Positions 16,001-22,962 of a stretch of 40,899 nt of DNA are shown here, piece by piece (the stretch's first letter is position 1; every line of letters begins with the position of its first letter). The stretch comes from an uncultured Eubacteriales bacterium. Its GTDB lineage: Bacteria > Bacillota > Clostridia > Oscillospirales > CAG-272. The notes below the pieces were generated by a model that did no database searches, had not been told where the DNA came from, and saw only the letters and a list, made by a program, of their open reading frames with translations. The position numbers were made by a program, and so were the translations under genes. Location: contig CATWNM010000018.1 of the NCBI GenBank assembly GCA_958352145.1, positions 1 to 40,899 on the forward strand. Reading direction: 5' to 3'.

Positions 16001-16327
16001 CGCGCAGCGACCGGCGCCGGCCTCATGCGGGGAAAAACAACGGTCAGCGATACGCTGATCTTTGCGCCAAAGGACAGTATTACGCGCCAGGAAGCGATTT
16101 ATGTGCTCGGCGCGCTGCTGCCTGAATCCGAAGACGAAATCAAGGACACCGACTTTACCGACAGCGACAAAATCGCGCCGTGGGCAGATGAAAACCTGCG
16201 CCGCGCCTATGCGCAAGGACTGATTTCAGGCTATGACGACGGCAGCGTGCGTCCCGAAAGCAAAATTACTCGGGCCGAGGCGGCGACGCTGGTTGTAAAA
16301 CTTGAAAAAATCTTAGAAAACAACTGA
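13034..16327 (+). CDS. Secreted SLH-anchored phosphodiester glycosidase-family protein
   Basis: 1097 residues. The signal peptide core is KIAAAMLSLTLTLGGVLPAFGA; a TTG at 13064 would place this signal right at the N-terminus and has a GGGG site 8 nt upstream, so it is a serious alternative start. Residues about 60-420 carry the NAGPA (phosphodiester glycosidase, DUF2233-like) domain, with AAVNGDFYSMATGVPMGVYI, PRTAVGLREDGGIVIAVIDGR and the conserved LNLDGGGSSCM. An acidic linker (about 450-500) and a Ser/Glu-rich linker (about 690-795) separate further beta-rich segments. Three SLH motifs at about 905-1097 (FADLDGHWSKTYVNMLSYMG; FEDVSQISEWALPFVRAAT; WADENLRRAYAQGLISGYDD) anchor it to the cell wall. 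Domain members remove phosphodiester-linked sugars such as GlcNAc-1-phosphate caps; the substrate here is unknown. Confidence 0.87.
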   Translation: MQARGYGDVELKKTRNKIAAAMLSLTLTLGGVLPAFGAGEEPAEETEAYSYALSGLGMVTAADVQRLGGGVQFYKYSGTVDQTTNQTAFVLEIDPLAGGRIAAANLGDGIYGLGRPGTLIDRDFEEGYSLVAAVNGDFYSMATGVPMGVYIENGRFVSSSDGNTALGINRDGSAFFGTVGDRAYILENGEELPISYINKYPSVYGVYLLTEDYGATTKIPESLETTEYILELDGELRLSDEIRAVVTEIREDTADGEIPAGCAVLVVPKLYETQLIYRILDVGDRITLGIESGGSFDDVEYALGGGDIILQDGEIVDGTADLEHEKTRQPRTAVGLREDGGIVIAVIDGRQLSYSSGMTLYTLAAFMRDLGCTSALNLDGGGSSCMVLFGAEGAKTVSRPSDGSVRRVSNALAILEAAEADNPYYIECSLPDGYLLNGQEYVLEPRLMESTPAYEETGGEKTGSPEEDESEGTETDGEGENKSDLKAPEREDDVEDALSANKDIAVDFLFDEDNTSLVTDEQFGSARIEDGKIYFTPTAARGLGRLQIETETERGTVSLDLFLRVTDSVDQLTLDQSLLLPDENGQTQMRVCAFFSGEPVWFGNALEAKVENDNFSISVSGNVITVRAAKGSGRIAAALLDQTAVLPAYFDPDLSLLLTEALDGSLSAEEYETVWDETAGILGAGAFILRVPEPENPDPASDEGTSDETKPDESSISTVAAESGEIETMAETSETAGLSVSLPESSESSDSGELLESSSAENTSKDSQKEDGRASSASSASSEPVEPEEECPPAESFTIEVAAGALRAEGLWGRRLWMWVDGLAPDSSPYAVVSVTDQNGHKTEYSIPYEIYYDFRAYNGRALLVLTINPEERGIVELENILCYTASEMPQRVTLENILLTERYDTNRFADLDGHWSKTYVNMLSYMGVISGSENLKGELVYIPNDEMSREQFAKILVGYLGIDTEEYAQTPLEFEDVSQISEWALPFVRAATGAGLMRGKTTVSDTLIFAPKDSITRQEAIYVLGALLPESEDEIKDTDFTDSDKIAPWADENLRRAYAQGLISGYDDGSVRPESKITRAEAATLVVKLEKILENN

Positions 16328-16335
16328 AAAACACC

Positions 16336-16364
16336 TTGTAAGTTGGCCGGCAATATGGTACAAT
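16336..16364 (+). promoter_or_regulatory. Promoter of hprK
   Basis: TTGTAA (16336-16341), 17-nt spacer, TACAAT (16359-16364), 30 nt before the start codon. Confidence 0.8.
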
Positions 16365-16394
16365 TGTTCCATCTCATTCACCGGAGGTGCGCGC

Positions 16395-17345
16395 ATGCAG
16401 GACAAGTACAGTATCTCGCTTGAAAAGATCATTCAGGAATTCTCGCTGGAACCGATTTATCTCCCCTGCGCTCCGGCGGACATTCCGATTTCCAGCCCGG
16501 AACTGAACCGGCCGGCCTTTCCGCTTTTCGGTTTCTTTGAGCTTTTCGACCGAGAACGTATACAGATCCTCGGCAAAGTCGAGGTGCGGTATCTGGAGGA
16601 ACGTACGCCGGAAGAATGCCGGTCTGCAGTAGACCGGTTCATGGCCATGCGTCCCGCCGCCGTAATCGTCACCTCCACGCTGGATATTCCGCTCAATATG
16701 ACCGAATGCGCGCAGAAATACGACGTCCCTCTGCTCCGTACCGCCGACCGGACGAGCGAATTTATGGCGGCGATGATCTCTCAGCTCAACGTTCTGCTCG
16801 CACCGCGGATCACCCGTCACGGCGTATTGGTCGAGGTGTATGGAGAAGGCATTCTGATTCTTGGCGACAGCGGCGTCGGAAAAAGCGAGACCGCGATCGA
16901 ACTGGTCAAACGCGGCCACCGGCTGATCGCGGACGATGCCGTCGAGATTAAACGCGTTTCGGCGAAATCACTGGTCGGTTCAGCGCCGGAGGTGATCCGG
17001 CACTATGTGGAGCTTCGCGGAATCGGGATCGTAGATGTCCGTCGCCTGTTCGGCATGGGCGCCGTCAAGCTGACCGAAAAGATCGATCTCGTGGTCACGC
17101 TGGAGCCATGGGTGCAGGGCAAAATGTACGATCGGCTGGGCATGGAATCTCAGTCTACCGAAATTTTAGGCATCGAGGTCCCCTCGCTGACGATCCCCGT
17201 CCGCCCCGGGCGAAATCTGGCCGTCGTACTGGAGATCGCGGCCATGAACAACCGGCAGAAAAAAATGGGCTACAATACGGCTGAAGAGTTCAACAAACGC
17301 CTCATGGGTCAATTTGGCATGGACGAAACCGACCGCAACCGATAA
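16395..17345 (+). CDS. hprK: HPr kinase/phosphorylase
   Basis: 316 residues, the family's normal length, with a CGGAGGTG site before ATG 16395. The N-terminal domain (1-130) is followed by RHGVLVEVYG, the P-loop GDSGVGKS at 157-164, and the HprK signature ELRGIGIVDVRRLFGMGAV at about 206-224, which shapes the HPr-binding active site. The enzyme phosphorylates Ser46 of HPr with ATP and removes it again, setting carbon catabolite repression in low-GC Gram-positives. All hallmark residues are present. Its presence 3.7 kb from an HPr-like protein that lacks Ser46 is notable; no canonical HPr is encoded in this window. Confidence 0.96.
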   Translation: MQDKYSISLEKIIQEFSLEPIYLPCAPADIPISSPELNRPAFPLFGFFELFDRERIQILGKVEVRYLEERTPEECRSAVDRFMAMRPAAVIVTSTLDIPLNMTECAQKYDVPLLRTADRTSEFMAAMISQLNVLLAPRITRHGVLVEVYGEGILILGDSGVGKSETAIELVKRGHRLIADDAVEIKRVSAKSLVGSAPEVIRHYVELRGIGIVDVRRLFGMGAVKLTEKIDLVVTLEPWVQGKMYDRLGMESQSTEILGIEVPSLTIPVRPGRNLAVVLEIAAMNNRQKKMGYNTAEEFNKRLMGQFGMDETDRNR

Positions 17346-17362
17346 AACAGATAAAAAGCGGC

Positions 17363-17402
17363 GACTGCCGAAAAGCTAAAAGCTTTTCGGCAGTCTTTGT
17401 TT
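17363..17402 (+). terminator. Terminator behind hprK
   Basis: GACTGCCGAAAAGC / GCTTTTCGGCAGTC stem followed by TTTGTTTTGT. Confidence 0.9.
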
Positions 17403-17542
17403 TGTCCCTCCGCTTTCACGGTTTTGCGTCCAGCGGAAAACGGCGGCTCAACAGTTTTGGATTTTGAAAAAATTTTCCTGCGCCGCGAGGATTTTCTTCA
17501 AACGACGCGACTAACAAGGCAGAAACAAAATCTATGGAGGAC

Positions 17543-17641
17543 ATGATGAAGATGATAAAGCCGTCCTGGTCGTTTTTTGCCGCAGCTGCCGCCGTGCTGC
17601 TGTTCGTCGCGCTGACTGCACAAAGCGGCATGCTTCTGTGA
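17543..17641 (+). CDS. 32-residue single-span membrane peptide
   Basis: A small frame starting at ATG 17543 (or the adjacent ATG 17546) with a GGAGG site directly upstream. The product has a short basic start (MMKMIKPSW) and one hydrophobic helix (FFAAAAAVLLFVALTA). It ends 35 nt before the start of the stalk-domain gene. The GGAGG site and the clean basic-plus-hydrophobic design argue for expression, but I recognise no family. It could be a leader peptide, a small membrane protein, or a remnant of a signal peptide. Confidence 0.5.
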   Translation: MMKMIKPSWSFFAAAAAVLLFVALTAQSGMLL

Positions 17642-17676
17642 TTTTTTTGTACAAAGTTAAAAAGGAGAAGTTTGAG

Positions 17677-18180
17677 ATGAAAAAATTTGTTTGTTGTCTG
17701 CTTGCGGCTGCCGCTCTTGTTTTGACGAGTATGCCGGTATTTGCCGCGCCGGCGAATACCGCCGAGGATACCGAAAGCTTTACGGTCGTCGCTGGCGGGC
17801 AGACACTGGACCTCAGCGGCCTGCCCTGCGCGCTTTATCAGGAGGGAAACACCGTCATGGTACCGCTTCGCAAAATAGCGGAAGCGCTTGGTTATCAAGT
17901 CGGCTGGGATCCCGAAACCGGGGCAATCAGCGTGGACGACGGCTATATACAAAAAGCCGTTCTTTTCGATGGAGCAAAGGCCGTTCGCTTTGAGGGGAAG
18001 CTTCAAGTGATCGACATGAGCCGCGAGATAGAAAACGAGGTGGAAACGTGCGTTCTCAACGGGTCCGCGTATGTCCCTTTAACGTTTTTTCAGGAATTTT
18101 TCAACGATACGGCTATAGAAGGAACAACGATTACCGTCGCGCCGAGCATGTGTGAATTGTGTGTGCAGACGGCCGACTGA
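17677..18180 (+). CDS. Secreted stalk-domain protein (copper amine oxidase N-terminal-like)
   Basis: 167 residues from ATG 17677, chosen because AAGGAG lies 9 nt upstream and a complete signal peptide follows at once (KKFVCCLLAAAALVLTSMPVFA). The mature part is one copper amine oxidase N-terminal-like (stalk, PF07833-type) domain: VMVPLRKIAEALGYQVGWDP is the signature, with AYVPLTFFQEFF as the second conserved block. Such domains occur in surface proteins of Clostridia and Bacilli and do not bind copper themselves; the function is unclear. The mature protein carries Cys residues near the C-terminus (MCELCVQ). Confidence 0.8.
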   Translation: MKKFVCCLLAAAALVLTSMPVFAAPANTAEDTESFTVVAGGQTLDLSGLPCALYQEGNTVMVPLRKIAEALGYQVGWDPETGAISVDDGYIQKAVLFDGAKAVRFEGKLQVIDMSREIENEVETCVLNGSAYVPLTFFQEFFNDTAIEGTTITVAPSMCELCVQTAD

Positions 18181-18207
18181 TTTTTTAACGCAAACCAAAT
18201 AAAGTCA

Positions 18208-18256
18208 AAAGGGCGGGGGCGCAGACGTAGGAAGATGTCTGCGCCCCCGCCCTCTC
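18208..18256 (+). terminator. Strong hairpin behind the stalk-domain gene
   Basis: GGGCGGGGGCGCAGAC / GTCTGCGCCCCCGCCC with a 10-nt loop. The T run is weak on plus (CTCTCACATTT) and short on minus (TTTT), but the stem is very stable. Confidence 0.7.
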
Positions 18257-18312
18257 ACATTTGGATTAACGCATTATTTATATTTATTGTACAAGAAGCT
18301 TATAAATATATA

Positions 18313-18341
18313 TTTACTTTTTGGGGATTTTCGTGTATATT
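18313..18341 (+). promoter_or_regulatory. Probable promoter of the SLH-GH43 gene
   Basis: TTTACT (18313-18318), 17-nt spacer, TATATT (18336-18341), in an AT-rich stretch 36 nt before the start codon. Confidence 0.55.
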
Positions 18342-18376
18342 TATCTTGACAGAAATCTGAAGTTGGAGGACGTTTT

Positions 18377-20368
18377 ATGAAAAAACAGATTCGGCTGGCC
18401 GCTGTTTTTCTGACCTTCCTGATGGTATTCGGTATGCTGCCGTTTTCTGCGGCTGCCGCCGGCGTGGAAAAGGACGCGCAAGCGAGCGCGGAAGCCTTGA
18501 ACCGGCTGGGATTGGTGCAGGGATACGCGACGGCGGACGGTCGCGTGGACTTTGCGCTGGAGGACAGTCTGACGCGCGCGCAGGCGATCGCGCTTGTGGT
18601 GCGCTTTCTCGGCGCCGAGGCCGAGGCCGCCGGCGGAAACTATACGCATCCGTTTGAGGACGTGCCCGCATGGGCCGCGCCTTACGTAGGCTATGCCTAT
18701 GCAAACAAAATTACGCAGGGTGTCGGGAATTCCCGCTTCGGCACCGATGAAGTGATCGGGGAGGCGGCGTTTCTGACCAGCTTTCTGCGCGTGCTCGGTT
18801 ACGAGGATAAAAACGACGACAGCGGGGATTTTATATGGAGTGATCCGTTTGCGCTGGCCAAAACCGCTGGGCTGACCGAAAACAGTGCGGCGGGCGCCGA
18901 TTTCCGCCGTGGAGACGCGTTCTGCATCTGCTACCGCGCGCTCACCGCCGCCCCGAAATCCGGGGATCGAATCTGTGACCGTCTGGTCAAAGCCGGGGCT
19001 GTGGATGCGCAGATCATGGCGGAAATTTTCGCACAGCCGTCGTCCGGCGGCCTGCGCATCGGCGGCGCAGCCATCACCGAATATACGATCGTCATCGGCG
19101 CTGAGGCAAACGCGATCGAAACGATCGCGGCCAACGATCTGGCCGCGGCCGTAAAGACGGCATACGGCGTGGAAATCCCGGTTGTAACCGACGCTCAGGC
19201 GCCTGCCGCAAAGGAAATCGCAATCGGCACGACCAACCGCGCGATCAGTCAAAGTGCAGGCACGCTCACAGACATCGAGGCGGCGATTCTGATCGACGGA
19301 ACCGCGGTCTGCATTCGCGGCGCCTCCAATACGATCCTCCGGCGAGCATGCCAATATTTTATAGCCGAATATATTGAAGACGCACCAACTATCGATTTGA
19401 CAAACGAGGATTCAAAAATGCGTGACTTGATTCAAAATCCGCTGCGCGCATCCGCGCCGGGCGGAGACCCCTGTATCGTATACGACGGCGAGACCCAGTA
19501 TTACTATGCGCTGTATTCTGCGCCGCAAAACGACCGCGTGACGCTCTATCGGGCAAAAACGCTGTCCGAACTGCGCACGGCCGAAGGCAAGGATATCTAT
19601 GTGGCCAGCGACACGGGCGAAATCAAACACAAACTGTATGCGCCTGAGATCGTAAAAGTGGACGGCAAATGGTATATTTATGCAAGCGGCGCAACCGATC
19701 TTTCGGAAAAAGAGAACGGCCAGCCGGCAAAATCTATCCGTCTGTTCTGTCTTGAAGCCACCAGCGACGATCCCTACGGCGATTATATCTTCAAAGGCTT
19801 TCTCAGCGATACGATCTGGGCAATCGACGCGCACGTATTCACCTATGCGGGCAAAAACTATATCACGTGCGCGCGGATCTTAAACGGCAACGTGATCGCC
19901 ATCGCCGAACTGGAAAATCCCTGGACAATCGACCATAAGCGGGTATCGGTCATTTCCAGCGCTGTGCTGGATTTTGAAACGCAAGACGGCAAAATCAACG
20001 AGGGGCCGTACACCTTTGAGCATGACGGACGCCTGTTCCTCGTATACAGCGCCAACAACGTGACCTCGCCCTATTACTGTCTCGGCCTGCTGGAATTTAC
20101 CGGAACGGATATTCTTGCAAAACCAAGCTGGACAAAGGTTGAGACACCCATGCTTACGGCCGGGAACAACGTGTACGCGCCAGGACATTGCTCGGTATTC
20201 CTGTCTCCGGACGGCACCGAGTATTGGCTGGCTTATCATGCGCGCACAACCGAAAAGGGCAATCGGTATCTCCATGTGCAAAAATTTGACTTTGATGAAA
20301 GCGGAATGCCGGTATTTGGGAAACCCGTGTCCCAATACGAATCCATGTTTGCGCCATCCGGAGAATAA
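18377..20368 (+). CDS. SLH-anchored glycoside hydrolase family 43-like enzyme
   Basis: 663 residues with a TTGGAGGA site 9 nt upstream. The signal peptide (1-28) is followed by SLH motifs (about 35-215: LTRAQAIALVVRFLGA, FEDVPAWAAPYVGYAYANKI). An alpha-glucuronidase-N-like domain follows at about 232-345 (EYTIVIGAEANAIETIAAND). The C-terminal five-bladed-propeller hydrolase domain covers about 355-660. The GH43 catalytic triad is visible: Asp364 (GGDPCIVYDG, base), Asp484 (AIDAHVF, pKa modulator) and Glu542 (NEGPYTF, acid), along with the YAPEI motif. GH43 enzymes act on arabinan, xylan or galactan side chains; the substrate is not deducible. Nothing in the adjacent genes forms a classical polysaccharide locus. 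Confidence 0.85.
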   Translation: MKKQIRLAAVFLTFLMVFGMLPFSAAAAGVEKDAQASAEALNRLGLVQGYATADGRVDFALEDSLTRAQAIALVVRFLGAEAEAAGGNYTHPFEDVPAWAAPYVGYAYANKITQGVGNSRFGTDEVIGEAAFLTSFLRVLGYEDKNDDSGDFIWSDPFALAKTAGLTENSAAGADFRRGDAFCICYRALTAAPKSGDRICDRLVKAGAVDAQIMAEIFAQPSSGGLRIGGAAITEYTIVIGAEANAIETIAANDLAAAVKTAYGVEIPVVTDAQAPAAKEIAIGTTNRAISQSAGTLTDIEAAILIDGTAVCIRGASNTILRRACQYFIAEYIEDAPTIDLTNEDSKMRDLIQNPLRASAPGGDPCIVYDGETQYYYALYSAPQNDRVTLYRAKTLSELRTAEGKDIYVASDTGEIKHKLYAPEIVKVDGKWYIYASGATDLSEKENGQPAKSIRLFCLEATSDDPYGDYIFKGFLSDTIWAIDAHVFTYAGKNYITCARILNGNVIAIAELENPWTIDHKRVSVISSAVLDFETQDGKINEGPYTFEHDGRLFLVYSANNVTSPYYCLGLLEFTGTDILAKPSWTKVETPMLTAGNNVYAPGHCSVFLSPDGTEYWLAYHARTTEKGNRYLHVQKFDFDESGMPVFGKPVSQYESMFAPSGE

Positions 20369-20402
20369 ACGAGATCCGCCGCAAAAAACTTGTTTGGCTT
20401 AC

Positions 20403-20431
20403 GCCGCGCGTGCCTTTTTGGTACGCGCGGC
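20403..20431. terminator. Hairpin between the convergent GH43 and MATE genes
   Basis: GCCGCGCGT / ACGCGCGGC with an 11-nt inner part that can pair further (GCC/GGT). No long T run follows, so it is a weak or factor-assisted terminator at best. Confidence 0.5.
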
Positions 20432-20475
20432 GCTGTCTGCAAAGAAAAAAGATCAAATAAGCGTTCAACAAAAAA

Positions 20476-21807
20476 TCAATATCCATACCGGCGGCGGCAA
20501 CGCAGCAGCAAAACGGCCGATACGACCGCCGTCAGAAGCTCGGCCGCGGGAACTGCCGCAAATACGCCGTCTACTCCAAAAAGAAGCGGCAGCAACAAAA
20601 TCGCCCCCACCTGAAGCAAAAAGGTGCGCAGAAGAGAAATCCCGGCGGAAATCTTTCCGTTGCAGAGCGCGGTGAAAAATCCGGAAGCAAAGATATTAAA
20701 GCCGCAGAGTAAAAACGAAACCGAAAATATACGAAAGCCGCGCACACCGATCTCTTTCATAGCGAGATCCTGCCCCGCAAAGACGCCAATGGCACCGCCG
20801 GCCAAAACCTCAGCCAAAAGAAACATGGCAGCCGAAACGGCAAAAACAACGCGAAGACAAAGACAAAACAGCGCCCGCAGCTTATCTTTGTTGCCCGCGC
20901 CATAATGAAAGCTGACAAGCGGCGCGGAACCGGTCGTAAAGCCAATCAAGAGCGAAGAAAATAAAAACTGCGCGTACAAAACCGCCGTAATCGCCGCGAC
21001 GCCCGCATTTCCTGAAAGTCGGAGCATCTGCATATTATACAGGAAAGTCGTCACTGAATTTGCAAGGTTTGAAACCATCTCGGAAGAACCGTTGGCCATA
21101 GCAAAAAGCAGCGCGCGCCCGTCAAAAACAGGGCGCGAAAAGCGCAGAGCCGTTTTCCCGGACAAAAAGTAAAAAATCGGAATCACGCCGCCGACCGCCG
21201 CGCTGGTTATGGTTGCGGCCGCCGCGCCCGCAATGCCCATATCCAGCGTATGAACAAAGAGCACATCCAGGCCCATATTGCAAAGCCCGGACAAAACGGT
21301 CAAAAACAATCCGAGACGCGGGCGATCCGCAGCAATCAGAAAGCTCTGAAACAGAATCTGCAGCATCGACACCGCGTTGCCGAGCAGCATAATCCGCCCG
21401 TACTGCACACAGTACCTGAGCAAACTGTCATCCGCGCCGAGCAGTTTATACAGTTCATCGCCGAGCGAAAGCATAAGCGCCGAGAGCAAAAAACTGGCCA
21501 CACTAGTCGCAAGCACCAAAAGCGTAAAAAACGAATTGGCGTCCGCCTGCCTGCCCTCTCCCATACGTTTGGCGACAATGGCCGTTCCCCCTGTGCTGAA
21601 CATAAAACCGACGCCGCTGATCAGCGTGATCAGCGGAAAAACAATGTTGATCGCCGAAAGCGCGTCCGTCCCCACAAAACGAGAGACGACCACGCCGTCC
21701 ACCAGCGTATACAGCGAAGTAAACGCCATCATCAGCATCGTAGGCAGCGTAAATTTGACAAGGGTATGCAGTTCTATGGGTTTTTCATAAATAGACTGTG
21801 CCGTCAT
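20476..21807 (-). CDS. MATE-family multidrug efflux transporter
   Basis: 443 residues with twelve predicted membrane helices in two similar halves. It opens with KPIELHTLVKFTLPTMLMMAFTSLYTLVDGVVVSRFVGTDALSAIN, the typical DinF/MepA-branch start, followed by STGGTAIVAKRMGEGRQADA; the second half carries LANSVTTFLYNMQML and FTTGSAPLVSFHYGAGN. MATE pumps export cationic compounds with Na+ or H+ antiport. It has a GGAGG site and lies behind a structured leader with its own strong promoter (21866-21987). A guanidine-responsive leader would make guanidinium-like cations the likely substrate; that is inference. Confidence 0.93.
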   Translation of the reverse strand: MTAQSIYEKPIELHTLVKFTLPTMLMMAFTSLYTLVDGVVVSRFVGTDALSAINIVFPLITLISGVGFMFSTGGTAIVAKRMGEGRQADANSFFTLLVLATSVASFLLSALMLSLGDELYKLLGADDSLLRYCVQYGRIMLLGNAVSMLQILFQSFLIAADRPRLGLFLTVLSGLCNMGLDVLFVHTLDMGIAGAAAATITSAAVGGVIPIFYFLSGKTALRFSRPVFDGRALLFAMANGSSEMVSNLANSVTTFLYNMQMLRLSGNAGVAAITAVLYAQFLFSSLLIGFTTGSAPLVSFHYGAGNKDKLRALFCLCLRVVFAVSAAMFLLAEVLAGGAIGVFAGQDLAMKEIGVRGFRIFSVSFLLCGFNIFASGFFTALCNGKISAGISLLRTFLLQVGAILLLPLLFGVDGVFAAVPAAELLTAVVSAVLLLRCRRRYGY

Positions 21808-21867
21808 GGCGCACCTCCTCTCTGAAAATTTTTCTGCTATATAGTTTTGCCGCCGGGAAAAGAGAAT

Positions 21868-21950
21868 AAAACAAAAGGCCGGATAAAAACGGGACTATCC
21901 CCGAGTCTTATCCAACCTTGCAAATCTTCGTTTGCAGATCCTCCGGCCAC
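21868..21950 (-). ncRNA. Structured leader of the MATE gene, candidate guanidine-IV (mepA-type) riboswitch
   Basis: The minus-strand transcript begins just behind a perfect promoter and folds into three nested elements: a closing stem GGCCGGA (5') with TCCGGCC (3'), a hairpin TGCAAA-cgaaga-TTTGCA, and a second hairpin with CGGG/CCCG inside GGATAA/TTATCC. The closing stem ends in TTTTGTTTT, so it doubles as a terminator; an inner CGGGGATAGTCCCG-TTTTT could be another. This is the layout of a transcription-attenuating riboswitch. The guanidine-IV class (mepA motif) is known upstream of MATE genes in Clostridia. Class membership is inferred from context and shape; I cannot verify the conserved core from memory. 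Confidence 0.5.
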
Positions 21951-21958
21951 AATTTTTT

Positions 21959-21987
21959 ATTGTACCGCAGGGAGAAGCTTTTGTCAA
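21959..21987 (-). promoter_or_regulatory. Promoter of the MATE leader
   Basis: Minus strand TTGACA (21987-21982), 17-nt spacer, TACAAT (21964-21959). The predicted start lies immediately before the folded leader. Confidence 0.85.
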
Positions 21988-21999
21988 GTCCCTGCCGCA

Positions 22000-22131
22000 A
22001 AAAGTCCCTTTCAAGCTAAATATTGATGAAGTAACCTCCGTTGGTTTCACCAAAACAAATTCAAAGGGAGTACCGAACCTTGAGATGAGCATACCACTGT
22101 TTTAAGATAGAAATAAAGAGGTTGACAAAAA
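22000..22131. other. AT-rich intergenic stretch upstream of the XRE-membrane regulator
   Basis: No supported gene. A TTGACA occurs at 22122-22127 but no -10 lies at the right distance. Open frames here are short and unlike known families. Confidence 0.4.
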
Positions 22132-22146
22132 GCAACCGCTGGTTGC
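22132..22146. repeat. Palindrome upstream of the XRE gene, copy 1
   Basis: GCAACC-GCT-GGTTGC, followed by GAGATTTTCAACTAAAATTG. A similar palindrome with a similar right flank is at 23137-23151. It is a candidate operator for the adjacent XRE protein. Confidence 0.6.
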
Positions 22147-22217
22147 GAGATTTTCAACTAAAATTGTTAGCATGCCACAATTTATTACGGTATAGTGGTT
22201 TTAAGGGGGATATGGTG

Positions 22218-22670
22218 ATGATATCAGAAAAAATCTATACACTCAGACGCCAGAATGGGCTATCGCAAGAGCAGCTTGCAGAAAAGATCGGTGTTTCAAG
22301 ACAAGCAATTTCAAAATGGGAGGGGGGACTATCTACGCCAGAATTGGAAAAACTGATAGCGTTGAGTGAATGTTTTGGTATTACACTTGATGAGTTGACG
22401 GCAGATAAGCCATATGCCTCAGCAAACAAGGAAAGTACTTCAACAGAGGAGAAACCGACGAAAGGAACAGAAGTTAAGATCGGAATCGGGCTATGTTTCG
22501 TTGGTATTATCGTACTGATTATAGTAGGGCTGGCAACATTGCTGTATCCTCCGGCCATGGAGCAAATGAACGAATCCTCTGCAATTACAATAAATGGCGC
22601 TGGTCTACTGTTCCTGTTTTGCATCGTAATCATGGTAATTGGTATATATCTAATACTAAGGAGGAAATAA
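22218..22670 (+). CDS. XRE-family regulator with two C-terminal transmembrane segments
   Basis: 150 residues from ATG 22218, 7 nt behind an AAGGGGGA site (ATG 22212 is the alternative but lies too close). Residues 1-62 are a Cro/C1 HTH: LSQEQLAEKIGVSRQAISKW, then STPELEKLIALSECFGITLDELT. A polar linker (about 65-90) leads to two hydrophobic segments (GIGLCFVGIIVLIIVGLATLLY and GAGLLFLFCIVIMVIGIYLIL). This layout is common in Firmicutes regulators adjacent to small membrane proteins; the signal is unknown. It lies 1 nt before the next small membrane gene, with which it forms an operon. The surrounding DNA is AT-richer than the core, suggesting transfer. Confidence 0.8.
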   Translation: MISEKIYTLRRQNGLSQEQLAEKIGVSRQAISKWEGGLSTPELEKLIALSECFGITLDELTADKPYASANKESTSTEEKPTKGTEVKIGIGLCFVGIIVLIIVGLATLLYPPAMEQMNESSAITINGAGLLFLFCIVIMVIGIYLILRRK

Positions 22671-22671
22671 C

Positions 22672-22905
22672 ATGAAGGTTTATAGGGTCATCCATATCAT
22701 CTTTTTGCTCTCAGCAGTCATCCTATCTGATGTCATGTGTGCAGTGGTTGCATATAACTATTGTGCTTTGCAGTGGGGTGAGCAATATGCTGGGTATAGT
22801 GCGCCGGCCAGCACGGCATTTTTATACATCATTCCTTACGGCCTGGGAATTGTCTTCTGTATCATTTTGGCACTATTCTTTTATAAAAAGCAGCAAAATC
22901 AATGA
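22672..22905 (+). CDS. Small two-span membrane protein of the XRE operon
   Basis: 77 residues with two hydrophobic segments (IIFLLSAVILSDVMCAVVAY and FLYIIPYGLGIVFCIILALFF) and a basic C-terminus. An AAGGAGG site lies inside the end of the XRE gene, whose stop is 1 nt upstream. I recognise no family. Its pairing with a membrane-anchored XRE protein suggests a sensor or partner. A terminator follows. Confidence 0.7.
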   Translation: MKVYRVIHIIFLLSAVILSDVMCAVVAYNYCALQWGEQYAGYSAPASTAFLYIIPYGLGIVFCIILALFFYKKQQNQ

Positions 22906-22924
22906 ATAAGGTGTATTCAAACAA

Positions 22925-22962
22925 ACGGGCATTTTTAGAAATGAGGAATGCCCGTCTTGTTT
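22925..22962 (+). terminator. Terminator behind the XRE-membrane pair
   Basis: ACGGGCATT / AATGCCCGT stem, then CTTGTTTATTCT. Confidence 0.75.

Noticed and set aside
17416..18006. 196-codon minus-strand frame opposite the stalk-domain gene
   Set aside because: No ribosome site, mixed composition; the plus-strand signal peptide and domain are clear.
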